NCBI GenBank assembly: GCA_945859605.1 | Contig: OX243811.1 | Location: 64,672,304 to 64,736,303, forward strand | DNA from: Lumbricus rubellus | Lineage: Eukaryota; Annelida; Clitellata; Crassiclitellata; Lumbricidae | DNA: 64,000 nucleotides | Direction of reading: 5' to 3' | Shown here: positions 34,766 to 46,156 of the stretch, one piece after another | Layout: each line of letters begins with the position of its first letter | Position numbering within the stretch: position 1 is the first letter of the stretch | Translations under genes and position numbers: made by a program | Notes under the pieces: generated by a model | What the model was told of the DNA's origin: nothing | What the model saw: only the letters and a program-made list of their open reading frames with translations | The model's database searches: none

Positions 34766-36931
34766 GAGCGGCAGTAACGACAGGCAGAGGGGAAAACCAG
34801 TTGGACGAAAATGGAAATCCACTTCCTATTGAAGAGACGACAGGTCCAAAGGTAGAAGATGCTGCTTCTGATGTCGTCCAGAGCCGTGCACCTTTCAGGG
34901 TAGTGGAATACCAGCTACCCGAGAACTACGTTCATTTGGGAGACGGAAAAGCGTCGAAGGGTGGCAAGGAGTTTGGTCGGAGAGGAGCTAAGGCTCAAGG
35001 AAAAGCGCAGATGAAACAGAAATCATTGAAGTCGAAGAAGAACGAGATCGGTGCGAAAGCAACGAAAATTCTTGACCAGGGTTCCAGCGGTGAGCTAGGA
35101 CATCATGGAACCAGCGCTGAGGTAAAGAACGAGAAACATGACAACAAGAGCCGTATGAAGAGCACGGAGGAAGAATGCGTTGGAGAAGAAGATGAGGAAC
35201 AGCAGGTCATATCTTTGAGTGAGACTGGTTCTATGGAGGACGATTGCAAAGATGAATTCAACGAAACAGAGAATGCATCATCGATTAATGCTGACGCGTC
35301 ACTTGTATGTTCTTCCGGCGAGCAGGATTTGGATGTGCCAGATGAAAATTTCCTCGCGGAATCATGCGAGAAGATTCCGGAAGAGAAACCATCATTCAGT
35401 CGAAGCCAGTCGCGAAAGAAACGTCGCAAAGGAAAGCCGAGCAGATCGCAGAACTCGAAAGTTCCAGATTCTGCGTCAGTGGGTGCAAACATTTTGCCCG
35501 CAACCGAAGCTACGATTAACACCAATGACACAGTCATCGACAGCAGTTCCAATGTTCTTCCCATTGCTGTTGGTAGTCCAACAAACTCGGTAAAATCCGT
35601 GCCCTTCTGCTGTCACCAGCTTTCGAATGTCCGTCAGAAACCGTCAGCAAGGGTTCCTCCGTCTCGTTTGAACTCGGTGGACCACGGATTGAACTCGAGG
35701 GTCATAAGCTGTGTTATGGGAGAGAAAAGTTACGGTGATTTGGGTGAGAAAACCGTCAATGGTCTTTCTATTGTTGATGACAATAGAATAGACGAAGAGA
35801 AATTTGTTAACGTGGAAGGCGAGGATGAGGAGGTGAAAGCGTTGCAGTCTGTCGAAATGACGTCTGATTCGAATAACGCTTTCATCGTAGACAGAAGATC
35901 CAACACTGATTTGCAAACATCTGAACATTTCAAGAACGATGATGAAGTTATTCTTCCCAAAGTGCAGCAGCCATGCCTGACTGTTCCGGCGAGCCCGTCT
36001 GTCTGCCCTCTGTCATCCTCCAGAAAGCAATCTACCCTCATCGGTCAACAGGGCAGAGTTAAACCACAGAGCACAGTTAACCCGTTCTCCATGCTCGACT
36101 CGAGCATTTCAGTTAGACCTCTCCACACTACTAACCAAACCCTCCATCCTACTCCACAAACGAGAATCAGAATTGAACCACCTGCAGGTGCTAAACCCAA
36201 ATTCAACCAGTCACCACGGTTAAAACCACGGTCGCTGGTTAATCCGGTCAACCCGCTGCGTGTCGACCAGTCAATGCAGACCCGGGTCAGACTCCATCCG
36301 AGGTTCGACCCGGTCCATTCCTCGACCGACTTCCCAAAACCAACGCCAAGTGACATACCCGAAATGAGAACTGCTGCTGCTGCTGCCAGCGACCCCAACC
36401 CCACATTCCGTATTTTACGGAGAAGACCAGGCACGTTGTCAACCCTTCCGAAACATTCTGATTCCACTGAAACAAAACATTCTGTTGTCACGACGGAACA
36501 GTGTTCGAGTAGTTGCTATGACAAAGGTTGCCATGGTAGCAGCAATTCTTCTGTTGCCAAGACGACAGTCTGTTCTGAGTCCAGTCACCATGACAACGTA
36601 ATGACAGCGCCACCAAAAAGAGGCGATGTCGCCAAACGACCTCTGAACTCTCGCCTGTCTGATCGTAAAAGCTTCGATCACAATTCGATCGTCGAATCAA
36701 TTCGAACGTCGACTCCTGCCACCGCCGCAGAGTCGCACGCAGGTGAGAGGGAAAGGGAATCGGGCGCCAGAGTGGGTAGCTTCACCTCAGACAGATTCAC
36801 CTCCAGCGGTTCAAGAACGTCCCCGAAAAATACGAGAACTACTGGATCCCGGACTAGCTCGTGTTTCTCGCAGGCGGCTGAGAATGCCGCGACATTTGAC
36901 CTCGTCAGAGCTCAGCAGTATCTGCGCTCTG
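34766..36931 (+). CDS. Large internal exon, disordered probable nuclear protein
   Basis: A 2166-base exon opens after TTGTTTTAG (AG at 34764-34765) and ends at TCTG|GTAAGT; it starts with two bases of a split codon and ends with one. The open frame extends 13 codons upstream only by reading intron from a TTG codon, so there is no start here. The 721 codons encode a charged, low-complexity protein: an early ENQLDENGNPLPIEETTG segment, APFRVVEYQLPENYVHLGDG, a Lys-rich block (QMKQKSLKSKKNEIG), an acidic block (GEEDEEQQ), an Arg/Lys cluster (RSQSRKKRRKGKPSRSQ) that resembles a nuclear localisation signal, Pro-rich middle parts, and a Ser/Arg-rich end leading to FDLVRAQQYLRS. I found no catalytic domain and recognise no family. 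Its borders are phase-compatible with 11269-11395 upstream and 46124-46156 downstream. Confidence 0.7.
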
Positions 36932-36959
36932 GTAAGTTGTACTTTTTCTTTGCTGTAAC

Positions 36960-37015
36960 GATTAATCAATTAATTAATTAATTAATTAATCAATTAATTA
37001 ATTAATTAATCAATT
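36960..37015. repeat. (TTAA/ATTA)n microsatellite in intron
   Basis: AATTAATTAATTAATC-type run just inside the intron after the large exon. Confidence 0.85.
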
Positions 37016-39604
37016 CGTTTACTTAAAGTAGTTGAGCTGACACAGACACAACTTAAAAAGACGTTATTGTTTAAGGCATTATGGAAATGGTCACAACACA
37101 ACTTAGGTAAAGTATGTTGGTAGATATGCTTATAAAGTTTACGTGAATCGATAACAGTGTGCTATGATGTGTGTTCAATCAGTAAATATGGCTTGCAGCC
37201 AGAGCCAGCATGGCTTGCAACAGAGGTGAGGCTATTCTTAGTCAGAGCCAGCAGCATCTTAAACTTAGATGGCTAAAACTGATCAGGTTTCCTAGTGCTG
37301 ACCAATTTGATGCTTTGTTTCACAGAATTAGTGTCGTCTCGTTTGAAATTCCATCAAATGTTGCAAGATATCAGTTTCAGCCTCTTAGTAAATTATAGTA
37401 ATAGGTCTTTGATGTTGGACATCTTGCAAAGCCCTTTGCAATTGTAATTATGAATAATTTAGTATAATCATCAATGTCAGCAGTGATGCAATTTTAGTAT
37501 TAATTGTAATTATTTATTAATTTAATTAAGTCACTCAGCCTGTCACTTATTTATATCAATTACCAAGATCACTTATCTATAATCAATAATTTGTGTGTGG
37601 TTTAACTAATGTGTCATATTTTCGAACTTCTATGCATCACGTGTGTGTATATATATATTATATATATATAGGGATCCATTGGGATGCTCCCAGACCGCTA
37701 GTCGTGACAGACTTTGTCCTGGTAGCCCAAATCCAGTAAAATATGCACTGATCCGTATTGATTATCTGGTTGCAAGCCGCCGTTGTGTGCTGAATCAAAC
37801 CCCAGACCAGCGGTTAGATGCGAACGCTTGAGCACTAGGCAGAGCGGTCAGGCATCGGTCGTATCGCGTGAGCAATTAAGCAGACGTTAGGTCGTGTGCG
37901 AGCGGGGCATGGGGGAGCGAGAGCGAGAGCGGCCCTTGAAATACCTGACCGAATCGTTGGTGGGGGAGTGTGAGCAACTGCTGGCACGGAATGGAATTTT
38001 CCACACGAGCCAATGTAGGTCACGACGAACGGGGGTCAAGTTAAAGTCGTTCCAGATGCTGGTGTTGGTTGGGTCAGACGGAAGAAGAAGAGGGGCAACA
38101 ACACCTGGTAGTACCATGTGGTTTCGTCATCCTTAACACCGTTTGAATGTAGGGCTGCTGGCACGGTCCGTATTGGCGTGGCATCTATTCAAAGGGGCAG
38201 CGGTGGGTGGGTGGTGGAGGGAAGAAGTATCTCGCCTCATCAGTTCTGTTAAAACGGAACTTGGCTGTTGCGAAACACTTACTCAAGGTGTGGTCCGAGG
38301 CCGGTATACTGGTCTGCGAATGATTGGTTCCCGGGTCGGAATGATAAGTGGTATCACAATTCTGATCCAACTCCAATAAATTGTGGGATACAATATTAGA
38401 TTATTAAATGTTTTTGTTATTCATTCATTCATTCATTCAGAACATTTATGTAGCGCCCCTTCAAGAAACTACTCAGAGGCGCTTCCAGCCCAACCACGAA
38501 CAAAGAAAAAAGACTTGAGAGACTTGTAGAACCCAGTCGGATGGACCACAAGTAGAGAGCGAAGCGTAACCGGGAGGTCGTTCCAGACAGTAGGCCCCAC
38601 GACCGAGAAAGCATGGAGCTGCTTAATAGCCGAGGGACAAGAAGCTCACCCCTAGCTATTATTATTATTTTGAAGTACTATTAGTAAATATAGTGCCAAA
38701 ATTTGATAAACGACACGAAATCTAAATTTTTAAGCACCAGTTAAACTTAAGCCGTTTAAGATTTCAAGCACTGGTTAAATTTTAAAGTTAAATGAATTTT
38801 TTTAAGAACTGGTTTGTGGATATGCTGGTAAAACAATACTATTTGCAGTCAACAGACAGTGCCAGAAGTTTCAGAAGCACAGCATTATAGCAGTATACCA
38901 TATGTACGGTGTCACAACCATCTGGTCTAACTGACTGGCAGGCAGTCTGATGTAATCTTGAACAGAATTTCATTCGGTGACAGATAGCAGACTGCGCACA
39001 TTAGACATCTGGAAAAGTGCTGTTCACGAGCATGCTCAGATTTCGCGTTAATAGTAGTCGTGGGATACGAAAGCATTATCCTAATCTCAAACATTCTTCA
39101 CTAACCAAAGAAAGCTAAGCCAGTATCATAGACGCTCAGTGTGTAATATTGGTAGCTGTGTAAGGTAGGTAGTAGTAGATACATCAACCAATTTTAACAT
39201 TTGAGTAATCATAAAAAAGAGGGACCGCTAATTCATGCTGGCGCTATGTCAAATCGAAGTTGCAATAGCCAGTTCATTCCTGTGCCTGGTCAAAATCAGA
39301 GAGGCAAAGCAGAAGTAGTATCTATAAAGTGGTAATCAGATACTCATACGGTGCTAATTTATGAATTCAACTCAAAGCTCAGGTAACTGGGGAAAGATAA
39401 TTTTTTCGTTGTTTGCAAAATAAAATAAGAGAAAAAGAAGAATTGTTCCTTGAAGCTGCATGGTGGCAGTTAATTCTATAGACAAGTTCATGCTTGTATG
39501 TATAAAAATGGAAGGAAACTATGCATTCTTTGGTCAGTTCTAATAAATAGTTGGCAAGATGAGACTGAGCTTGAGTATACCTTCTCACCAGCAAAGAGTA
39601 GTCA

Positions 39605-39830
39605 TTCTCGAATTTTTAATAATAATAATTTCGTTTATTCAATAATCCGGTTACGCAACCAGTTACAGTATACGGCTTATTATTATTCAGTACGAAAGAT
39701 GAATTGAACAAGTTATACAATTCAAACAATTCCCAATTCAAGCAAATCACAGAAGAAATAAATAACAAAGAAGTTGCAGCCACGCAAGGTGCAGGCTCTA
39801 TGCACTCTAGCTATACCACCTAAGGAATAA
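39605..39830 (-). mobile_element. (ATT)-tailed retrotransposon 3' end
   Basis: Minus strand ends ATTGAATAAACGAAATTATT followed by ATTATT. It shares the GGTTGC(G)..AACCGG and GATTATTGA blocks with the sequences at 54160-54224 and 55790-55853, and the AAACGAA...ATTATT ending with 6935-7260. Confidence 0.55.
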
Positions 39831-40816
39831 AGGAAGAGCCATTTGATTGTAGGATCATTACTATATCAGTGTATCTGTTGAACATTCCTTGTTCCTTTAA
39901 GTTCCTTAGATCCTGTGAATGCAACTTGTCAGTGTGCACCTTCAGACAGAAACGATTGAAGTGGATAGAAGTGCTTTCACTTTGAGAGGACGACTTTTAT
40001 CTGCTAAGGTAGATTAGTAGACCAAAAAACCTTCCAGCGAAAGCTCTTCCTGGAAACTTGTCTTGCATTATTGTAGCCATGGCGGCTCTGTTGTGTGTAA
40101 GCCACAATATAGCTGGAATCACACTGGCTGTCCGACTGAGAGCCACACAGACAGACAGCGTGTGAATTACGTTGCTTTGTTCTGGCCACAACGTCTCTCT
40201 TGCTGTGGGCGAAACAGCCTCAGATGTGCTTGCTTGTTGTAAACGACACTGGCTGAGTGGCTGCCACTGTCTACTTGTAAGCCACACTATGCACCGCATT
40301 TTCTATGTCTTCTGCCTCAAGCTGAATTGCAGTAATTGACGAACGTTGGCTGACTGCAGTCTGTTGCGCTGCTTATCATCATCCAGTCACCAGACGATCC
40401 AGACGGAAAAATTAGATTTTTCTGCTATGGTGGCGATAATTTTTCACGAATGAGACTCACGTGAATTGAGTGAATACGAAAAACAGACGGTGCGCCATCT
40501 TTGACATGTTGACATTCACATCAACAACTCGAGACCTGTTAAGAACATTTTAGAGTATCATATGAATGTCTTCTGATTTTTAAGCTAATGCTCTTCTTTT
40601 GGCCTCTGCTATATTTCAACGCCACTTAAATCGTCTTATTAAAATTATTAAAGTTTAACCAGATACTTTCAATCAGTGGAAAGGAAGAACTTAGGATTAG
40701 AAATGGGATTGCGCTGTAAATGGGATTGCGCTGGGCATGATGGAACTAAAGTTGGATGATGCACTAAGTTGGATGAGTGTGAACTGCTTTGGATTAGGGT
40801 GACTTTGTGGGTGGGG

Positions 40817-41037
40817 TTGAGTGTGGATAGGTTGAGTGTGGATAGGTTGAGTGTGGATAGGTTGAGTGTGGATAGGTTGAGTGTGGATAGGTTGAGTGTG
40901 GATAGGTTGAGTGTGGATAGGTTGAGTGTGGATAGGATGAGTGTGGATAGGTTGAGTGTGGATAGGTTGAGTGTGGATAGGTTGAGTGTGGATAGGTTGA
41001 GTGTGGATAGGTTGAGTGTGGATAGGTTGAGTGCAGA
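40817..41037 (+). repeat. 15-bp minisatellite, 14 copies plus partial
   Basis: TTGAGTGTGGATAGG is repeated 14 times with a single variant unit (ATGAGTGTGGATAGG, eighth). As 15 is divisible by three, the frame stays open and would encode (LSVDR)14. Upstream DNA at 40757-40815 contains imperfect relatives. No evidence of an expressed gene. Confidence 0.95.
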
Positions 41038-42726
41038 ATGAACGTGTGGTTACGGCTGAAAAAGAGTTTGGGGTTTTCCTACGGACATGGTCGCAAAATA
41101 AACGGCTAGTTTTTTATTCGGAAATTTTTTGGGGGAAAGTAACCCGGAAACCCTTAAATTCTGCTATGTGCTATGGGTGGGCGTATCTGGTTAACGATGC
41201 TGTGTTCTAACAAGCAGACAATTAGCGTCGCCCTCCTCCTTTATAGAAGCCTTGGCCTGGCTCCTCCATCCGAATGGGACAATGGCGGACTGTGCGCTTG
41301 AGGAGGTTGGACTGCGTACTGTGTGACCTCGACGTGTGCACCTGGGCACGGGACGGGAGAAGGGGGTACGGAGGGAGGGGGTATGGAGGGAGAGGGCTAC
41401 GCCTTTAATACCGGGGTCCTCGGAGAGGGTTGTATGAATAGAGCGAGACCATTCGTTGGTATGCGACTTGTGTGTGTGCCCTCTGGCATACCAGGCATGC
41501 CTTCTCATTGTGCACAATGCGCTTATTCTTCTTCTTGTCTAACCGCAGACCTGTCAAGCTATTTCTATAACAACGGCTGACAATTCCCATCCTCCACCTA
41601 TTACTCCTCCACCTATTACTCCTCCACCTATTACTCCTCTTCCTCCTCCTACTCTTGCTCTTTTTTGCTGCCGTTTTGTCCGTATTCCTCTCGTTCGTTT
41701 TGCCCATTCTAGCCTTCCTCCTTCTCATCATCCTGTTCATAATAACACTGCTACAACTTCCTTGCTTCTTCTGACCTTTCTCGCCCTACTTCCCGCTCTT
41801 CTTCCTTCTTCTCTTCACTGTGCTGCTCGTAGCCTTCCTCCTATTGCTGACCTTCATATAATTATATATATATATATATATATATATAATATCCACAAAA
41901 ACCGGTATACATGCTCGAGATATGTGGTGATAAACATGCATTGTTATAACACTAAATCGTACATAACTGTATGCAGGTGTTGACATGTAAGTTTTGAAAT
42001 CAATTCACCTGTGGAAAATAAACTGTGACCTTGTTACATTGCCTTTCTTGGGGTATAATATATAATTTATGACGCTCTCAAAACCCGCTTTATGAGTGAA
42101 AGGTTTATGATGCATGGGTTCTCTCGTCATAGATTTATCGTAGGTTTATTGCAAAGATTTATTTTCTACTCGTGGGTTAACGATTAATTTCAATTTTAGC
42201 GCTACGTTGCTGATCGCTGTTTGGAATATGGCTAGTTAATTGTTGGTCCATTTAACAGTAATTATATACATAATTACATGTATATGTACACACGCACGCT
42301 TATATATATATATATATATATACCAATTGTAGGCCGCATATATGTACATGTAATTATGGATATATCATATAATGGAATTATTTTTAAGCCAAAGCTCTGA
42401 GTGGTGCTTGCTGTCTGTAATAGAGCACAGTGGGTCAAAGAGACTCGAGAAAAGTAGGGCATCAACAACATCATCGAGCGTATTGACAAAGAATGGCTTG
42501 GCCATCTAGCGACGCACGACGCAATCGTCGTTTCAGAATTGCCAGCTCGTGTAGCTCGTGTAGATGCCTGAGAAAGTGTTGTCGCACGCGCACACACACG
42601 CACGCACGCGCACACACACACACACACACACGCAATATGGAAGGAGTAGCCTACATATTATAGGTCGAGGTAATCTATAGAATTTGTCTAACGCAACAAT
42701 ATACAAAATACGTCCTTACACACGTA

Positions 42727-42764
<38 letters not shown>

Positions 42765-43977
42765 CACCGTGGTTCAAAAAAAGTAAGCCAAATTGTTTTG
42801 CATATATCTCTAACACCTGATGACATATCAAGCTAAAATTTTCCAAATATTTAGAGAAGTGGACCAAGAATATGATTCCAAAATTTCATGAAATAAAGTT
42901 GAACGGATAAAAAGATATGAATATTTAAACTTCATATACCGAAATTGCAGTTTACAAGCAATTTTCTGTCAGATTCGATAAAATGTTTCCTTATTATCTC
43001 CAATGCCTGATGATTAATCATTCTAAAATTTTCCAGATATGTAGAGAATTGAACTAACAATATGACCCCAGCAGAATGGTTTGATAATTTAATTAAATAA
43101 GATGCTCAAAATGTCCCCTCCTGCTTGCACGCAAGCCTGGAGGCGCTGGCGCCACTGCAATGGCAACAGCAACGTCGATTATCCTCTGGTCAAGGCCATC
43201 CCACACTTCCAACAAGCGTTGCTTCAGATCGTTTATATCATAGATTGCTGTCTGGTAGGCTCGGTCTTGCATCACGTTCCACATTTTTATAGTCGACAGG
43301 ATTCAAATCTGGGCTGTTCGGAGGCCATAATGTGAGAGAAATGAAGTGTGGCGTCTCTCTTGTCAGCATTTCGATGGTTTCATTGTCTCTGTGGGTTGGC
43401 GCTGTTCTGTTGAAAAACAGAGCTGTCTTCTGGGACTAGATTTCTGATTACAGATAGAAGATGTTGTGACAACAAACCATCGCGATAATAGGCGAGCTAT
43501 TAAGTTTTACTCCAGGATCAATGAAGACTAAATGGGAACGGCCAAGCGTCGAAACCGCAACGGACGCCATAACAGACTTGCTGAAAACTGAAATTTCTGG
43601 TGATGAAGTTGAAATATCCATATCTTTTTATCCCTTCAAATTTATGACATGATATTTTGGAATCCTATTCTTGGTTCAATTCCCTAAATATTGGTAAAAA
43701 GTTTTTATGATTACTCATCAGACATCAGAGATGCAAGAAAATCAGTTTGGCTGACTTTTTATTGAATCTGACAGAAAAATTGCTTGTAAACTGCAATTTC
43801 GGTATATGAAGTTTAAATATTCATATATTTTTATCCGTTCAACTTTATCTCATGAAATTTTGGAATCATATTCTTGGTCCACTTCTCTAAATATTTAGAA
43901 AATTTTAGCTTGATATGTCATCAGGTATTAGAGATATGCGCAAAACAATTTGGCTTACTTTTTTTTGAACCACGGTG
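42765..43977 (-). mobile_element. Tc1/mariner element with long tandem-built inverted repeats and dead transposase
   Basis: Flanked by TA at both ends. Inverted repeats of about 220 bp start CACCGTGGTTCAAAAAAAGT. Each arm is followed inward by a second, diverged copy of the same unit (left 42986-43085, right about 43570-43757). Between the arms, on the minus strand, decayed transposase pieces read LVFIDPGVKLNSS, ETIEMLTRETPHFISL, WPPNSPDLNPVDY, and finally LDQRIIDVAVA and GHFEHL near 43093. These match the DDE domain and C-terminus of IS630/Tc1/mariner transposases. The N-terminal helix-turn-helix part is missing and stops or shifts interrupt the rest. Confidence 0.88.
43093..43600 (-). pseudogene. 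Tc1/mariner transposase remnant
   Basis: The longest clean part (from about 43284 to 43093) begins MWNVMQDRAYQTAIYDINDL and ends GHFEHLI. Upstream, in shifting frames, come the NSPDLNPVDY block holding the third catalytic carboxylate region and the VFIDPG block. It is about half the usual 340 residues and cannot be active. Confidence 0.8.
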
Positions 43978-44373
43978 TATATATATATATATATATGCAC
44001 CTCGCAGTGTTTAATACTTTTTCCTGGTACTTGTGACTGAGACAGTTATTGTTCCAAGGAATACTGGGTTCTTGTGATTGGTTCTTTTAATGGCTGTTGT
44101 CCCCTCCCCGTTTTTTATGTATTCGCGGGTACATCATCAGAGTTGCTTTTGCAGTTCTGAGTCCTAAGCAATTTAAAGTTGGCCAAACTCGATTAGCAAT
44201 TTATTATGCCCAGTTAGTGTAGTGATAAACTGATAATATTGCAATTGACACAGGAAATGTCACACGATTTCTAGATATGTTGGGGATCAGAACTGGGAGA
44301 TCTTATGGCAGAGAGGTCCCCATCTTTGCCTTAGGTAGGTTATGGTGGGGAGATTATTGCTGTGCCTGAACTA

Positions 44374-45159
44374 CACTGTGTTCGGGTAAAAAGTAGACCC
44401 CACAAAAAAGTGTCATAACTCGGTCAAAACCTTTAAGATTTATCTGAAATTTTAAACACAGCAGCAGTGTCCATATTTACACTCGATTCCAAAGTCGTTT
44501 GCAAATATTCGCGAGTTTGTCAAATTTATGAGCGTTTGCGTTGGAGCACCGACAAATTCAACTTTCCAACATGGAAAACCTGAAAGGAAGTGAAATTCAG
44601 CTATTATGGTGCCAAAAAAAGTGTTTCTTGTTCTCGGACACACGATCGTATACGTAGTAGGTTAATAGCTATCCCGGGAGACACTCGGCTTCATATCCTG
44701 CAGCTGTAGCCGTCCAGCAGTCCAGACTTTGATCCGGAGTACATGTACTGGAGGAGCGCGTTTTTTGTTCACGCGTATTCATGACATCGATAACCGTAGG
44801 GCGTAGACCGCGTCTGTTTGAAGATTGGCAGTTGTTTAACCTGGTGATCATCGACAGGACCACCAAACAGTAGCGTCTAATCTACGGTCGTGTGTCCGTG
44901 AACAAGATGGACATTTTGAACAGCATATTTAGCTGAATTTCACTTCCTTTCAGGTTTTCCATGTTGGAAAGTTGAATTTGTCGGTGCTCCAACGCAAACG
45001 CTCATAAATTTGACAAAATCGCGAATATTTGCAAACGACTTTGGAATCGAGTGTAAATATGGGCACTGTTGCTGTGTTTAAAATTTCAGATAAATCCTAA
45101 AAGTTTTGACCGAGTTATGACACTTTTTTGTGGGGTCTACTTTTTACCCGGACACAGTG
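44374..45159. mobile_element. Tc1/mariner-type non-autonomous element with ~230-bp inverted repeats
   Basis: TA on both sides; arms of about 234 bp (44374-44607 and 44925-45159) start CACTGTGTTCGGGTAAAAAG and are nearly identical complements. The core of about 317 bp is not repeated in the window. It contains a 65-codon minus-strand frame (44669-44866) with no recognised domain. Confidence 0.88.
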
Positions 45160-45359
45160 TATAACTCATAATGGCTATGATGGTGACTGATACAGTTTTT
45201 CTGATGCATTATGTAATCATAATTCTGAACTTTGTGACGGTGGGCCGGGGTGGGGGATGAGTAAGGTGGGAGTTGTGGCACGGTGGGGTAAAGTGGGGAT
45301 GAGTGAGAGTGAAAACCCGAATTTGACCTGCTATAAGGTCTTAGCAGAGTATGTATGTT

Positions 45360-45522
45360 TCAGAGGTGCTCCCGACTAAAGTGCAGACACTGAATCAGAG
45401 TTTCACCCCAAAGCACATGAGCCAGTGAAGGACTTGGTGAGGCTCTTTATGCTGTGGCTTGAGGTAGATTTGAACCCGCAACCTTTCGCTCCAAGGCACC
45501 AAACATACCCCTACACCACCGT
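45360..45522 (-). mobile_element. tRNA-derived SINE copy 3 (tail-truncated)
   Basis: Has CAGAGGTGCTCCCGACT, GAGTTTCACCCCAAAGC, a B box on the minus strand (GGTTCAAATCTACC) and the A-box region (GGTGTAGGGGTATG). The TATAGCGCC end is missing. Confidence 0.75.
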
Positions 45523-46123
45523 GTGAGTTTTCCCATCTCTATCATGAAGCCTTACAGGGAAGGAAGCATGTTTACAGCTATAGCAAGGGTTGTGAGGGGC
45601 AGTAGACTTATCCCCCAATATGTAGCCAAGCTCATAGGGCACCATAATGGGCTTACAGCTGGCCAACAGTGGCATGATGTCGGCTTTCTCTGTGTCCAAC
45701 AGATGTGGCTGTCTGAGACATTCTCGCTCATTCATGGCTCGACGTCTCACCCGAGAGCTTGTGCCCATTAGCCGACAAAAACCTTGAGACTGGCTACAAA
45801 GACAGGGTGATTTTTGTCTGCTGTTGATGTCTTTTTTCAGCTTGGCATCATTATTTTTGTCTAGTCAGACGGCTTTAGTGATAGGCAACATTATCATCTG
45901 GATTCAACGTGCTTTGGCATTAATCTTGTTTGCAAACGGAAGTTTCGTATAAACAGATGGTTATAAACCGCCACTTCAAGCAGGAGGATGTTGTGCATCT
46001 CGTCTCCTAACTGTGTTAAAGTGCTCAGTAATTACAGCGGCAAAATCTTGAGATAAATACGATTTGTAAATTTCACTTAACTGAATATGTTGTGTTCAAT
46101 ATTTTTGTATTTTCTGCTTGTAG

Positions 46124-46156
46124 AATTTCTTAGAACAATGGAACTAAAGAAGAGAG
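46124..46156 (+). CDS. Putative 33-nt microexon
   Basis: A strong polypyrimidine tract and TAG acceptor (TTCTGCTTGTAG) precede 33 bases that end at G|GTAGGT. Starting in phase 1, it continues the 34766-36931 exon as YLRS-EFLRTMELKKR and leaves phase 1 again. The splice signals and matching phase support it; a stretch this short has no coding statistics of its own. No following exon was identified. Confidence 0.4.

Larger units (their letters stand above)
37016..42764. other. Long intron or intergenic stretch with repeats
   Basis: Holds (TA)n at 37648-37670, a GC-richer block at 37680-38390 without a recognised gene, a SINE-tail-ended repeat at 38440-38660, an (ATT)-tailed repeat end on the minus strand at 39605-39830, the 15-bp minisatellite at 40817-41037, CTCCACCTATTACTC repeats at 41586-41640, (TA)n at 41862-41888, and CA/GT microsatellites at 42580-42632 and 42728-42762. 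A minus-strand ATG frame of 100 codons (39997-40299) and a plus-strand ATGGCGGC start at 40079 overlap each other; neither is convincing. Confidence 0.4.

Noticed and set aside
39997..40299. 100-codon minus-strand ATG frame
   Set aside because: No domain; an overlapping plus-strand start is equally plausible, and both are short.
41405..41740. Arg/Lys-rich minus-strand frame
   Set aside because: Produced by CTCCACCTATTACTC repeats and CTT/CCT-rich DNA.
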